From Firmicutes bacterium UBA6113 (GTDB lineage Bacteria; Bacillota; Clostridia; Tissierellales; Sedimentibacteraceae): a stretch of DNA of 64,000 nucleotides. The notes beneath the pieces were generated by a model, which was given only the letters and a program-made list of their open reading frames with translations, was not told the DNA's origin and did not search any database. Below, in pieces: positions 36,525 through 45,526 of this stretch (its first letter is position 1; every line of letters starts with the position of its first letter). Made by a program: the position numbers and the translations under genes. The stretch is from NCBI GenBank assembly GCA_002422545.1, contig DIWF01000036.1, positions 124,001 to 188,000 of the forward strand. Direction: 5' to 3'.

Positions 36525-36600
36525 AAAAAACGGTATGACCATTCAAAATATTGATAAACATAAAAATTTTATCAAATGAACAGTCTAGACCGTTTTTTAT
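36525..36600 (+). terminator. Terminator of the lysR gene
   Basis: AAAAAACGGT pairs with ACCGTTTTTT, with an inner TTGATAAA/TTTATCAA stem, ending in TTTTTTAT. Confidence 0.7.
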
Positions 36601-36641
36601 TGTTGATGCAACAAATTAATTATTTTAATTATTCTTAATTG

Positions 36642-36974
36642 TTACCTGAAATTATTTTCGTTGTTGTCTCTTTTTATTTTTTTCTTATCTTTGTTGTCAA
36701 AATTGTTGTCATTTCTGTTGTCGAGGCGATTATTGTCGTTCCTGTTGTCTGAACGATTGTTATCGCTTCTGTTGTCAAAACGGTTGTTGTCGCTTCTGTT
36801 GTCAAAGCGGTTGTTATTGTTTTCGTTTCTCAGATTATCAATCATATGCTTTTGTTGTTCCCTAAAACTCTGCTGACTGTCTAACTTGGCTTGTTCTTCC
36901 CAGTTAAACAATTTTTCATCATTATTATTGTTATTGTTTTTATTTTTGTTGTCATTAAAGCTAAAATTTTTCAT
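36642..36974 (-). CDS. Asparagine-rich repeat protein
   Basis: A 110-residue protein of very low complexity. About residues 55-95 consist of four imperfect copies of a nine-residue unit, (R)(F/S/L)DNR(S/N)DNN. The N-terminal part has an Asn run followed by a normal-looking amphipathic stretch (EEQAKLDSQQSFREQQKHM). The start has AAGGGATG upstream of ATG at proper spacing, so translation is plausible. No function is known; it looks disordered. Repeat copy number could vary by slippage, as the units are 27 bases. Confidence 0.55.
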   Translation of the reverse strand: MKNFSFNDNKNKNNNNNNDEKLFNWEEQAKLDSQQSFREQQKHMIDNLRNENNNNRFDNRSDNNRFDNRSDNNRSDNRNDNNRLDNRNDNNFDNKDKKKIKRDNNENNFR

Positions 36975-37095
36975 AATTTCATCCCTTCGAAATGATATTT
37001 GGCTTTTTAAACCTCTATATATTATTTACAAAAGGGTCTTAAATATTTAACCTGTAAATGTTATACTCTTATCTCATTTCCATAAATTGATTTAT

Positions 37096-37809
37096 TTAAC
37101 TCAAAAAATGATACATTGCAATGCCCGCAGCAATAGTAAGGTTCAATGAATCTATGCGATCTGTATGTTTGATGAGCACACTTGTTCCTGTTTTGGAAAA
37201 ACTTGAGTCCAGTCCTGTTGCTTCATTGCCGAACACCAATGAAAAACATCTGCCTTCATCATGTTTTACTTCCTTAAGAGACACAGCTCCGTCAAGCATG
37301 AATGTGTATACCTTGTAATCACTGAAACTCTTCTGGTAATCGGCAAAACTTTCATAATACTTAAAATTAAGCTTAAACAAAGCACCCATTGACGCTCTGA
37401 TTACTTTAGGATCAAATATGTCAACTCCCGGGCTTATTATTGCAAGATTACTCAAACCAAAACCAACCATAGTTCTTATTATTGTTCCCATGTTTCCCAT
37501 ATTGCTTGGGTTTACCAGCACTATATGTGATTGTTCTTTGTCAAGGCTGCATTCATATTTATTGAACACTCCAACAACAAAACAGTTTTCCTTGTCGCTT
37601 ATTTTGTTGATTGCCTTGTCGTTAACTTCCGTCTTAATATTGTATTTTTTGCACAGTTCAAATATGTCCATGGAATTGTCAGACCTGTAGCCTGAGCTTA
37701 CAAGCACTTTTACCACATCATTTGGCCTGGAAGTAATCAGCTCCACAGTAGGAAACATTCCAAATGTGTATGAATGATCAAAATTTTTCTTATATGATTT
37801 TATTTCCAT
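37096..37809 (-). CDS. SpoU/TrmH-family RNA methyltransferase
   Basis: A 237-residue protein with the SPOUT knot: motif 1 NPSNMGNMGTIIRTMVGF (about 129-146), motif 2 LVFGNEATGLD, motif 3 SLNLTIAAGIAMY at the C-terminus. It methylates ribose 2'-OH of a tRNA or rRNA base with AdoMet; the specific target cannot be told. The N-terminal ~100 residues form the substrate-binding part. It lies 8 bases after the AEC transporter gene, probably co-transcribed. Confidence 0.85.
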   Translation of the reverse strand: MEIKSYKKNFDHSYTFGMFPTVELITSRPNDVVKVLVSSGYRSDNSMDIFELCKKYNIKTEVNDKAINKISDKENCFVVGVFNKYECSLDKEQSHIVLVNPSNMGNMGTIIRTMVGFGLSNLAIISPGVDIFDPKVIRASMGALFKLNFKYYESFADYQKSFSDYKVYTFMLDGAVSLKEVKHDEGRCFSLVFGNEATGLDSSFSKTGTSVLIKHTDRIDSLNLTIAAGIAMYHFLS

Positions 37810-37817
37810 AAGCCCTC

Positions 37818-38756
37818 CTAAAATATACCCACTGTTTTTAACATAAATATAAATATAAAAATTGTGAATGGACTGAACATTGTGGATACAAACACAAGCT
37901 GTCCTGCAAGTTCGTAGTTGCAGTCATACTGCTGGGCCATTGTGTAGCTTGAAACAGCCACAGATGGTGCAACCATGCTGAACAAAGCTCCCAGTTCAGG
38001 TCCTCTGAATCCGGACACATATGCGATGACTATTACAACTGCGGGAATTACCAGAAGCTTTCCTATGGTCACAACAGATATGTAATTCAGATTCTTCCTG
38101 ATGTTATTTATTTCAATGTCCCCACCAAGAGCCATAAGTGCAAGAGGTGTTGCCATATCTGCCATATCGCCTATTGTATTTTCTATAAAAACAGGAAGCT
38201 TAATTCCAAGAGCCGAAACAATTATTCCAAGAACGGAACCTATTATCAGAGGGTTTTTAACAATACTGATTATATTTTTTTTGATGTCACTCTTATCATT
38301 TGAAAACATGTCTAATATTATTACTGCCATAAAATTGTAAATCGGTATTATTATGGCAACAAGTGTAGTTACGGCAGCAAGTCCCGCATCACCGAAAATA
38401 TTCTGGCTCAATGATACTCCAAACAACACAAAATTGCTTCTGTACAGACCCTGAATTATAATTCCCCTGTTTTTGTTGTCCTTTTCAAACTTAGGCACAG
38501 CAAACAATGTTATTCCTATTATGGCAAACACAACTGCAATTGCAAAAATAATCAGCTTAATGTTAACTTCGCCCGAAACCTTGCTTTTGTAAATGTTGTT
38601 GAAAAGAAGAACCGGAAACAATACCTGAAACGCAAAGGTGTTTGCTTTCACAAGAAATTTATCATCAAATATTTTTACCTTTTTTAAGAACGCACCGACG
38701 CACATGAGCAAAAATATAGGCGCCACCACATTCAACGAAAATATCAAATTTTCCAC
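37818..38756 (-). CDS. AEC-family (auxin efflux carrier-like) transporter
   Basis: This 312-residue membrane protein has about ten hydrophobic segments in two repeats. Typical AEC features are the N-terminal PIFLLMCVGAFLKKVKI and NTFAFQVLFPVLLFNNIYK, with MATPLALMALGGDIE in the middle. It probably moves an organic acid or amino acid. Followed by the methyltransferase gene and preceded, 23 bases away, by the M42 peptidase gene, suggesting a three-gene unit. Confidence 0.88.
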   Translation of the reverse strand: MENLIFSLNVVAPIFLLMCVGAFLKKVKIFDDKFLVKANTFAFQVLFPVLLFNNIYKSKVSGEVNIKLIIFAIAVVFAIIGITLFAVPKFEKDNKNRGIIIQGLYRSNFVLFGVSLSQNIFGDAGLAAVTTLVAIIIPIYNFMAVIILDMFSNDKSDIKKNIISIVKNPLIIGSVLGIIVSALGIKLPVFIENTIGDMADMATPLALMALGGDIEINNIRKNLNYISVVTIGKLLVIPAVVIVIAYVSGFRGPELGALFSMVAPSVAVSSYTMAQQYDCNYELAGQLVFVSTMFSPFTIFIFIFMLKTVGIF

Positions 38757-38779
38757 TTGAGATCATCCTTTAATGTATT

Positions 38780-39820
38780 TTATTCAGTCAGATACACATA
38801 AATAAGTTTTATTGTATTTTCAATTCCGTCTATATGTGTTCTTTCCATGCCGTGGGAAGCATGAACTCCGGGACCTATAAGTCCTCCTCTTATGTCATTG
38901 CCGCCCTTCATGGAAGCAGAAATATCCGAGCTGTACATTGGATATATGTCCACTGCATGTCCAATGTTGTGTTTCCTTGCCAATTCCATGAGTTGTCCTG
39001 TAATTTCATAGTCATATGGTCCTGAGCCGTCCTTTGCGCATATGGAAACGTCTTGTTCTGTGCATGACAAATCAAGTCCAACGCATCCCATGTCTATTCC
39101 AATCATTTCATCAATATCATCAGGAATATTTGAGCATCCGTGGCCCACTTCCTCATATGTGGAAATAATTATTTTCACTTTATTCCTAGGCTTTGTGCCA
39201 AGTCTTTTGAAAAGTTCCATGAGGCTTAAGGCGCATGCTGTTCCTGCCTTGTCATCCATGTATCTTGATTTTACGAATCCTGATTCAGTCACAACAAACT
39301 TCGGTTCAACAGAAATGAAATCACCTGTTGAAATATTAAGAGCATTTACATCTTCCTTTGTTTTTACTACTTCATCAAGCCTTATACACATGTTGCTTTC
39401 ATTTCTTTCCTTTGTTCTTGAATCTTCATATACATGCACTGAAGGAGATGTCGAAAGAATTGTGCCCGTGTAAATTTTGCCGGACCTTGTATGTATTTTG
39501 CAGTATTCTCCATCCAGGGTAGGAAATATGTTTCCGCCGATGGAAGTGAACCTGATTGTTCCGTCCTGGTTAACAGATCTGACCATTGCGCCAAGCGTAT
39601 CCACATGCACAGGGATTCCAATGCAGTAGCTGTTATCAGTTCCTTCTATTTCTATTATTCCGTTACCTTTTTTATTCTTTTCAAATTTATATCCGTATTC
39701 CTGAGCAACATTTTCTATATGCTCTATTACTTTTTTGCAATATCCAGTTGGACTTGGTATATTGATTATTTGTTCCAATAAATTAAGTGTAAAACTTCTG
39801 TTCAGTTCCATATCCGTCAA
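38780..39820 (-). CDS. M42-family metallopeptidase (glutamyl aminopeptidase type)
   Basis: A 346-residue two-metal aminopeptidase. Metal ligands are recognisable: His72 in VHVDTLG, Asp190 in RYMDDKAG, the catalytic Glu pair at ~223-224 in TYEEVGHG, Asp in GIDMG, and a late His in ASHGMERTH. The start may be TTG at 39820 (GGAGGG 4 bases away) or the ATG three codons later (13 bases away); spacing slightly favours TTG. It trims N-terminal residues from peptides in the cytoplasm and sits back-to-back with the S9 peptidase gene. Confidence 0.92.
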   Translation of the reverse strand: MTDMELNRSFTLNLLEQIINIPSPTGYCKKVIEHIENVAQEYGYKFEKNKKGNGIIEIEGTDNSYCIGIPVHVDTLGAMVRSVNQDGTIRFTSIGGNIFPTLDGEYCKIHTRSGKIYTGTILSTSPSVHVYEDSRTKERNESNMCIRLDEVVKTKEDVNALNISTGDFISVEPKFVVTESGFVKSRYMDDKAGTACALSLMELFKRLGTKPRNKVKIIISTYEEVGHGCSNIPDDIDEMIGIDMGCVGLDLSCTEQDVSICAKDGSGPYDYEITGQLMELARKHNIGHAVDIYPMYSSDISASMKGGNDIRGGLIGPGVHASHGMERTHIDGIENTIKLIYVYLTE

Positions 39821-39949
39821 ACGCCCTCCCTTATTATATCCAGTTGATTATACTACCAATCACGAGCATTATTCAATAATTAAATTGCATAACTCTAAAA
39901 TTGAATATATAATATTATTATACACGAAAATTAGCAAAGGGGGCATATT

Positions 39950-41929
39950 ATGGAAAACTTAAAGCTGAAAGATTTTTTAGATTATAAGTTTTTGTCCGGA
40001 CTTGAGCTTTCTCCCAACAAAAACTATGGTGCTTTTATAGTAAATTCTGCAGATTACGACGAAAACAAGTATTTGTCCAACATCTGGATTTACAACTGCA
40101 TAACAAGAGAATACAAAAAGCTTACAACCATGAACAAGGAGAACAATTTAATCTGGCTTGACAATGAAGTGATTCTTTTTTCATCCTTAAGAGATGAAAA
40201 ATTGAAGAAAAAAATTGAAGATGGTGAGCACTGGACTGTTTTTTATGCCATCAACATTCATGGAGGTGAAGCATATGAATATATGCGCATTCCAATGAAT
40301 GTGAACCAGATAAAGAAAATAGCCGATGAAAAATTCCTCATTGCAGCAACATATGATCACTATGGCATCAACCTTCATTCCCACAAGGGCGAGGAAAAGT
40401 CAAAGGCAATTGACATGATTAAAGAAAACAAGGACTACGAAGTATTGGATGAAATACCGTTCTGGTCCAACGGCGAAGGTTTCACCAACAAAAAAAGAAA
40501 CAGGCTTTACTTGTTTGACAGAGGAACAAAGGACATCGTACCAATATCAAATCAGTTTGAAAATGTAGACCTGTGCTCTGTCAAGGATGGCAAGGGACTT
40601 TATGTATCTCAGAACTACACAAACAAAATGGAGCTTACAAACGAACTTTACATATATGACCTTTATTCAAGTCAGGCAAAATGTCTGGTTGAAGAAGACG
40701 AATATAATATAGATTTTGCTGAATTTGTGGGAGAGGAAATTGTGTTTGCAGCATCTCCAATGGAGAAATACGGACTCAATCAGAACCACAACTTTTATAA
40801 AATAACCGGCAGCGATGTTCAACTCATAAACTGCCACGATTTCGGAATGCACAATTCAGTGGGTTCTGACTGTCGTTTCGGCGGGGGAGCAGACCACAGG
40901 GTGTTTGACAACTGCCTGTATTTTGTTGCAACTGAAAACAAGAGCTCATTCATCAAAAAACTGAACCTTGACGGAACATTTGAAAAACTGACATCCGATA
41001 ACGGCTCTGTGGACTGTTTCGACGTGTGCAACGACGGAATTATATTCATTGGACTAAGAGGAACAAAGCTTCAGGAAATTTACATAACAGAAGATGGCAT
41101 TGAAACTCAAATAACAAAATTCAATGAAAAAATAGTTGAAACAAAAAATATAGTAGTACCGGAACATCTGGAATTTGAAAACGACGGAGTAAAAATCGAA
41201 GGCTATGTATTAAAGCCTGTAAACTACGATGAAAGCAAGTGCTACCCTGGTATACTTGACATTCACGGAGGGCCAAAGACTGTTTACGGAGAAATATTCT
41301 ACCACGAAATGCAGGTATGGGCCAATGAAGGATACTTTGTGTTCTTCTGCAACCCAAGAGGAAGCGACGGCAGAGGCGATGAATTTGCAGACATAAGAGG
41401 AAAGTACGGCACAATCGATTATGATGATTTGATGAAATTTACAGACGAGGTTCTAAAAAAATATCCTCAGATAGATTCAACTCGCATAGGCGTTACAGGC
41501 GGTTCATACGGCGGATTTATGACAAACTGGATAATTGGACACACTGACCGTTTCAAATGTGCAGCCTCACAAAGAAGCATATCAAACTGGATCTCCAAGT
41601 TTGGAACAACTGACATTGGATATTATTTCAATGCTGACCAGATTTCTTCAACGCCTTGGGACAATGTGGAAAAAATGTGGTTTCATTCACCCCTTAAGTA
41701 TGCAAACCAGGCAGTTACACCTACATTGTTCATACATTCGGAAGAAGACTATCGTTGCTGGCTGGCAGAAGGACTTCAGATGTTCACCGCACTTAAATAT
41801 CACGGTGTCGATGCAAGGCTATGCATGTTCAGAGGAGAAAACCACGAATTAAGCAGAAGCGGCAAGCCGAAGCACAGGGTCAGAAGACTGGAAGAAATGA
41901 CAAACTGGTTTGAAAACTATTTGAAATAA
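39950..41929 (+). CDS. S9-family serine peptidase (acylaminoacyl-peptidase-like)
   Basis: A 659-residue enzyme with a beta-propeller N-terminal domain (about 1-400) and an alpha/beta hydrolase C-terminal domain. Catalytic triad: Ser519 in GGSYGGF, Asp in HSEEDYRC, His in GENHELSRSG. YPGILDIHGGPKTVYG is the oxyanion-loop region, and CNPRGSDGRGDEF is typical of S9C. It has no signal peptide, so it acts in the cytoplasm on short peptides, and ends in a bidirectional terminator. It is divergent from the M42 gene. Confidence 0.93.
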   Translation: MENLKLKDFLDYKFLSGLELSPNKNYGAFIVNSADYDENKYLSNIWIYNCITREYKKLTTMNKENNLIWLDNEVILFSSLRDEKLKKKIEDGEHWTVFYAINIHGGEAYEYMRIPMNVNQIKKIADEKFLIAATYDHYGINLHSHKGEEKSKAIDMIKENKDYEVLDEIPFWSNGEGFTNKKRNRLYLFDRGTKDIVPISNQFENVDLCSVKDGKGLYVSQNYTNKMELTNELYIYDLYSSQAKCLVEEDEYNIDFAEFVGEEIVFAASPMEKYGLNQNHNFYKITGSDVQLINCHDFGMHNSVGSDCRFGGGADHRVFDNCLYFVATENKSSFIKKLNLDGTFEKLTSDNGSVDCFDVCNDGIIFIGLRGTKLQEIYITEDGIETQITKFNEKIVETKNIVVPEHLEFENDGVKIEGYVLKPVNYDESKCYPGILDIHGGPKTVYGEIFYHEMQVWANEGYFVFFCNPRGSDGRGDEFADIRGKYGTIDYDDLMKFTDEVLKKYPQIDSTRIGVTGGSYGGFMTNWIIGHTDRFKCAASQRSISNWISKFGTTDIGYYFNADQISSTPWDNVEKMWFHSPLKYANQAVTPTLFIHSEEDYRCWLAEGLQMFTALKYHGVDARLCMFRGENHELSRSGKPKHRVRRLEEMTNWFENYLK

Positions 41930-42038
41930 ATTAACATTAATATAAAAATGAATATCTGAGTTGTGATTTTCCACTTGTTTATGTCATTTGCAGCATATAT
42001 ATCATTTTTAAAAATTATTTCCATACAATACAATAAAA

Positions 42039-42066
42039 CCTTCCAGATGAGCGCTGGAAGGTTTTA
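42039..42066. terminator. Bidirectional terminator between convergent genes
   Basis: CCTTCCAG ATGAGCG CTGGAAGG is flanked by AAAA on the left and TTTTATT on the right, so it serves both the S9 peptidase gene (plus) and the small gene at 42091-42294 (minus). Confidence 0.9.
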
Positions 42067-42090
42067 TTCAATGTACTATGCCAGTTACTA

Positions 42091-42294
42091 TTAGCAATGG
42101 CCGCCTTCTAATTTGTCACAGCTGCAGAACAAAACAACTAAAAGCAAGAAGAAGAATAACAAACTATCACTGTCGCCAAATCCGCCTACTCCGCCAAGTA
42201 ATCCGTCATCACCTGAAAAACAAGCAAGAACTACTAAAAGCAGGAAGAAGAATAGTAAACTATCTCCATTATCTCCTAATATATTGTTAAACAT
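42091..42294 (-). CDS. Small hydrophobic duplicated-motif protein, sporulation-like
   Basis: A 67-residue protein made of two hydrophobic segments with the same core, SLLFFFLLLVVL, separated by a Gly/Asp-rich stretch. At DNA level the two cores are a direct repeat of about 33 bases (near 42137 and 42233). AGGAGGT precedes ATG 42292-42294 at ideal spacing. It looks like the small YjcZ-type or coat-associated membrane peptides of spore formers, which are short, hydrophobic and Gly-rich. Function unknown. Confidence 0.7.
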   Translation of the reverse strand: MFNNILGDNGDSLLFFFLLLVVLACFSGDDGLLGGVGGFGDSDSLLFFFLLLVVLFCSCDKLEGGHC

Positions 42295-42357
42295 ATAGTA
42301 CCTCCTAAAATTGATTTTGTTATATATTATTCATAGCGGGTTTATTTGTTACTTCAT

Positions 42358-42669
42358 TTACTCATTTAATGATTGTAAAAAATTTATTATTTTATCAACA
42401 AAATTTCCCTTATTATCACAATTTAAGCTGTCACACCGTCTTAAACCATGAACCAAGTCTCTTCTTTCAATTCTTCTGTCCTCATCCCTGAACTTGTATC
42501 TGTCGTAATTGTTTTTCAAATTATCCACGTCACCAAGCATGCTGATAAGATATTCTTTTGAATAATCGTCACAATAGGAACCATTTGTTAACCTGTTTAA
42601 AATATATATCAATTCAATGGCATCATACATTTTATTGATCATTTCCTGGTCTGGACCTCTTCTGTCCAT
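42358..42669 (-). CDS. Hypothetical acidic/basic small protein
   Basis: I take ATG 42667-42669, preceded by GAGGTGG at good spacing, giving 103 residues; a start 20 codons earlier lacks a ribosome site. It is rich in Asp, Arg and Tyr (DNLKNNYDRYKFRDEDRRIE) with two isolated Cys near the C-terminus (CDSLNC). No family is recognised. It lies divergent from the GerMN gene and next to the small hydrophobic gene, so it may be sporulation-linked. Confidence 0.6.
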   Translation of the reverse strand: MDRRGPDQEMINKMYDAIELIYILNRLTNGSYCDDYSKEYLISMLGDVDNLKNNYDRYKFRDEDRRIERRDLVHGLRRCDSLNCDNKGNFVDKIINFLQSLNE

Positions 42670-42803
42670 ATATACCACCTCGACATATTTATTTGTATTA
42701 TATGAAAGATGGCACCCGGAAGGTAACACAATCTATAAATATATTTATTTTTATTAAGATTTGTTATATAATAAATATATATAATTTGAACTGAGGTATT
42801 GAT

Positions 42804-44168
42804 ATGAAAATATTCAGCAATATTTTAATAATAGCACTGATTGGTCTTTTTTCGTCAACATACTTGTTTAACCTGTCTCCCATAGACTACAGGGGAACAA
42901 TTGAAATTGAAACTCCGGTGGAAGAAAGCGCATTAAGGCTGACAACAGAAAAAAAGGATCTTTTGAATCCTGATTCAATAACAATAAAACATGAGTCAGA
43001 AAATGAAGAAGTACTTAAAAGTGTGGCAGATAACATCTTTACTGTAAGTGTGTACAAGGACAATGTACCGGTGAAGGAAAATATTACAAACCTTGAACTT
43101 GTATCTCCTTCAACCAACATGACCATTTCAATTGATTCTTCCAATCCAATGGTTACAACACTTGATATTAGCCAGAAAAGCCTTGGTCTTGAAGATGGAA
43201 CATACAGTTTTGTTTTCAGCTCAAATTTAATAGCTGAAAAGGAAAATGAATCCGTTTCTGTCAATGTTACATACGACACAGCAGGAACATACTTCCCTGC
43301 TTCAAATGTTGCACAGTCCGGTAAAAAGGGTTTGACACTTTATTTTGCAACTCCAAATGCAGACACATTGATTCCTGTCACAAGATTTGTTGTTGAAGAT
43401 AAATCATTGACAAGAATGGCAATAGAACAGCTTCAGAACGGTCCAGAATCAGGAAGCCTCAAGACTGTTATAGGCAATGTTACAAACACCACATACAACA
43501 ACGGAAATGTTGTAATAGACATTCCGAGTTCTTATGAAAGCTACAACAACGGAAGCACCGGCGGACTGCTGGCTTATGAAGCATTTAAAAAGACTATTTT
43601 CGGTGTTAAAAGATACTGGCCTATTTACAGTCTCTCATTTACAGTTGACCGAAAAAGTGTTGATTCATATTTCCACGGCATTGACAATGTTACTTCATTG
43701 CCTTATGTAAAAGACAACTACGTGCTTTACATGTCATACAAAATTGACGGCAGATACTACCTGTTTGATTACAAGATAGATGCTTTACAGGCAGGAATAA
43801 GCGATACGGATGCACCAGAACTCAAAGCTCAGAAAATGTTCGATGCTTATAAGGATACGGATATTCTTTACGGAATCAATCCAATACCGGAAAGTGTCGT
43901 TCTTAAAAGTGCGACCATGCAGGGTACAACTCTGACATTAGACTTCACAGACAGCCTCATGAATGCCTACAGCGGCAAAAATGATTTAAGACAAATGATG
44001 ATTGATTCCTTCACATACACATTTACAACAATACCTGGAATCAGCAGCATAATATTAACTGTGGAAGGTGAAGCATTGAACAATTTTGTGGAAGGAACAG
44101 ATTTGACGGGAACATTATATGCTCCAGAGTTCATAAATCCGGAAAATACAAATCAGACAAACAACTAG
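42804..44168 (+). CDS. GerMN-domain protein
   Basis: A 454-residue exported protein with an N-terminal membrane anchor (ILIIALIGLFSSTYLFNL) and two GerMN-type domains, about 175-300 and 310-445. Markers include KGLTLYFATPNADTLIPVTR, TRMAIEQLQNGPESGSLKTV, and DFTDSLMNAYSGKNDLRQMM with FTTIPGISSIILTVEG. GerM in Bacillus has a role in spore cortex and germination. The residues 35-160 are an extra Ig-like or unassigned region. It is followed by a zinc-ribbon membrane gene (15-base gap). Confidence 0.8.
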   Translation: MKIFSNILIIALIGLFSSTYLFNLSPIDYRGTIEIETPVEESALRLTTEKKDLLNPDSITIKHESENEEVLKSVADNIFTVSVYKDNVPVKENITNLELVSPSTNMTISIDSSNPMVTTLDISQKSLGLEDGTYSFVFSSNLIAEKENESVSVNVTYDTAGTYFPASNVAQSGKKGLTLYFATPNADTLIPVTRFVVEDKSLTRMAIEQLQNGPESGSLKTVIGNVTNTTYNNGNVVIDIPSSYESYNNGSTGGLLAYEAFKKTIFGVKRYWPIYSLSFTVDRKSVDSYFHGIDNVTSLPYVKDNYVLYMSYKIDGRYYLFDYKIDALQAGISDTDAPELKAQKMFDAYKDTDILYGINPIPESVVLKSATMQGTTLTLDFTDSLMNAYSGKNDLRQMMIDSFTYTFTTIPGISSIILTVEGEALNNFVEGTDLTGTLYAPEFINPENTNQTNN

Positions 44169-44183
44169 AAAGAAGGAAATAAT

Positions 44184-44576
44184 ATGAACGGTTTTAGAAA
44201 TTTTATGGTCGGAAGATACGGAACTGACCAGTTTACACTTTTTCTGCTTATAACAGGAATGGTGCTTACATTTTTAGGCGATGCCCTTAGGCTTGAATTT
44301 TTGACGATTATAACCTATGCCATATTCATAGGCTGCGTTTACAGGACTTTGTCGAGAAACATCCCTGTAAGGCAGAAGGAAAATTTTATGTTTCTTAAAT
44401 ACTGGAATCCAGTGAAGACATGGTCAAAATCAAAATATAACATTATTAAAGACAGCAAAGACTACAAATATTTCAAATGTCCAAACTGCAAACAAATTAT
44501 GCGTGCTCCAAGAGGAAGAGGTAAAATATCAGTAACCTGCAGGAAATGCAGCACAAAGTTCATACAAAAATCATAA
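44184..44576 (+). CDS. Membrane protein with zinc ribbon
   Basis: This 130-residue protein has two N-terminal membrane segments (about 16-32 and 38-52) and a C-terminal cytoplasmic zinc ribbon: CPNC at about 97-100 and CRKC at about 119-122. No known partner, but its place 15 bases after the GerMN gene and before a terminator suggests co-transcription. Similar small proteins occur widely in Clostridia without an assigned function. Confidence 0.75.
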   Translation: MNGFRNFMVGRYGTDQFTLFLLITGMVLTFLGDALRLEFLTIITYAIFIGCVYRTLSRNIPVRQKENFMFLKYWNPVKTWSKSKYNIIKDSKDYKYFKCPNCKQIMRAPRGRGKISVTCRKCSTKFIQKS

Positions 44577-44580
44577 TAAA

Positions 44581-44622
44581 ATGTCCGTCCCCAGAATTGG
44601 TTAATTCCGGGGACGGACATTT
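44581..44622. terminator. Bidirectional terminator
   Basis: ATGTCCGTCCCC.GAATT pairs with AATTCCGGGGACGGACAT. It is a very strong stem between the convergent zinc-ribbon and ECF genes. The GGGGACGG arm resembles the dispersed repeats at 1926 and 12536. Confidence 0.75.
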
Positions 44623-44641
44623 CAATTTATTAATTTAAATG

Positions 44642-45157
44642 TTAAGACTCAAGCATTTCTCTTCCGATTGGAGTGTTTTTAAACACTGCAAGAAACATTA
44701 CAGCTACAATTATTCCTGCAGCAGACTGAATAACATTGCCGGGTATTTCGCTTATTGTTGTAATGAAGTTACCAACCATGAGGGAGCCAACCATGTAGTA
44801 TCCGAAAATCTGCCATACGCTGCCAATTGCTGCTCCAAGCACCCATTTGTTTTTAGTTTCAGGAAGTCTTTCTATAACTGTTCCCATTATAAGTCCCATG
44901 ACACCCTTGATTATGAATGTGGGCAGAGCATAGTAGCCGTAGCCACCTATAATATCTGCAAGGGCTGCTCCGATTGCTCCTGCCCATGAACCGTTTCTTT
45001 TTCCAAGGAGAATCACAGCTATAAAAATAAAACCGTCTCCTAGATGTGTGTATCCGTTTGTTACTACTGACGGAACCTTGATTATGAACGTAGCCACGCA
45101 GATAAGCGCTGCAAACAATGATGTGTAAACCAATTCTTTTATATTTTTATCTTTCAT
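44642..45157 (-). CDS. ECF transporter S component
   Basis: A 171-residue, six-segment membrane protein of the ECF substrate-specific subunit family. Seen: N-terminal KELVYTSLFAALICVATFII, YTHLGDGFIFIAVILLGKRNG with the conserved GD pattern, AIGAALADIIGGY, and FIIKGVMGLIMG. It would use the shared energising module encoded elsewhere. Its vitamin or metal substrate cannot be read from the window; no vitamin riboswitch is seen in the leader, only a terminator-like hairpin at 45193-45223. Confidence 0.85.
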   Translation of the reverse strand: MKDKNIKELVYTSLFAALICVATFIIKVPSVVTNGYTHLGDGFIFIAVILLGKRNGSWAGAIGAALADIIGGYGYYALPTFIIKGVMGLIMGTVIERLPETKNKWVLGAAIGSVWQIFGYYMVGSLMVGNFITTISEIPGNVIQSAAGIIVAVMFLAVFKNTPIGREMLES

Positions 45158-45192
45158 ATCATTCTCCTGTGATTTACTTTAATTAGATTATA

Positions 45193-45223
45193 TAAAAAAC
45201 TGTACCCTTTAAAAGATACAGTT
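45193..45223 (-). terminator. Terminator-like hairpin in the ECF gene leader
   Basis: On the minus strand AAACTGTA..CTTTTAAAGG.TACAGTTT is followed by TTTATA, about 36 bases before the ECF gene. It could be a second terminator for the SRP RNA or an attenuator of the ECF gene. Confidence 0.6.
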
Positions 45224-45285
45224 TAATATTTTTAATAGATTACAGATTGAAATTTATATTTACTTATATGGAATAAGATTCCTAC

Positions 45286-45320
45286 AATAAAAAAGCCATC
45301 AATGCAGCAACATCAATGGC
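45286..45320 (-). terminator. Terminator of the SRP RNA
   Basis: On the minus strand GCCATTGATG pairs with CATTGATGGC (two GU pairs), followed by TTTTTTATT, about 25 bases after the SRP RNA. Confidence 0.8.
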
Positions 45321-45344
45321 GATAATTCTAAAAAAATTTAAAGC

Positions 45345-45470
45345 ACCCTGCCGAGATCCAACCAGGTTTCCTCGCGTCACACAAAACTGTCTACTTATTG
45401 CTGCTTCCTTCCGGACCTGACAAGATTCATAGGGTTCTGTTGCGCGAGACCAAGTTTTCACTCAGACAGA
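45345..45470 (-). ncRNA. ffs: Signal recognition particle RNA, small bacterial type
   Basis: The minus strand contains the SRP domain IV core GTCAGGTCCGGAAGGAAGCA followed by GCA, with the asymmetric loop and GGAA tetraloop. Flanking arms TCTCGCGCAACAGAACCC and TGTGTGACGCGAGG pair into the long stem. The RNA is about 100-125 bases; the exact ends are estimated. It binds Ffh and targets membrane proteins. It lies alone between the ECF gene and the ABC exporter. Confidence 0.95.
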
Positions 45471-45526
45471 GTGCATTAAGATAATAACACAAATAGCATT
45501 TCAAGTCAACATAATTCAGATAAATT

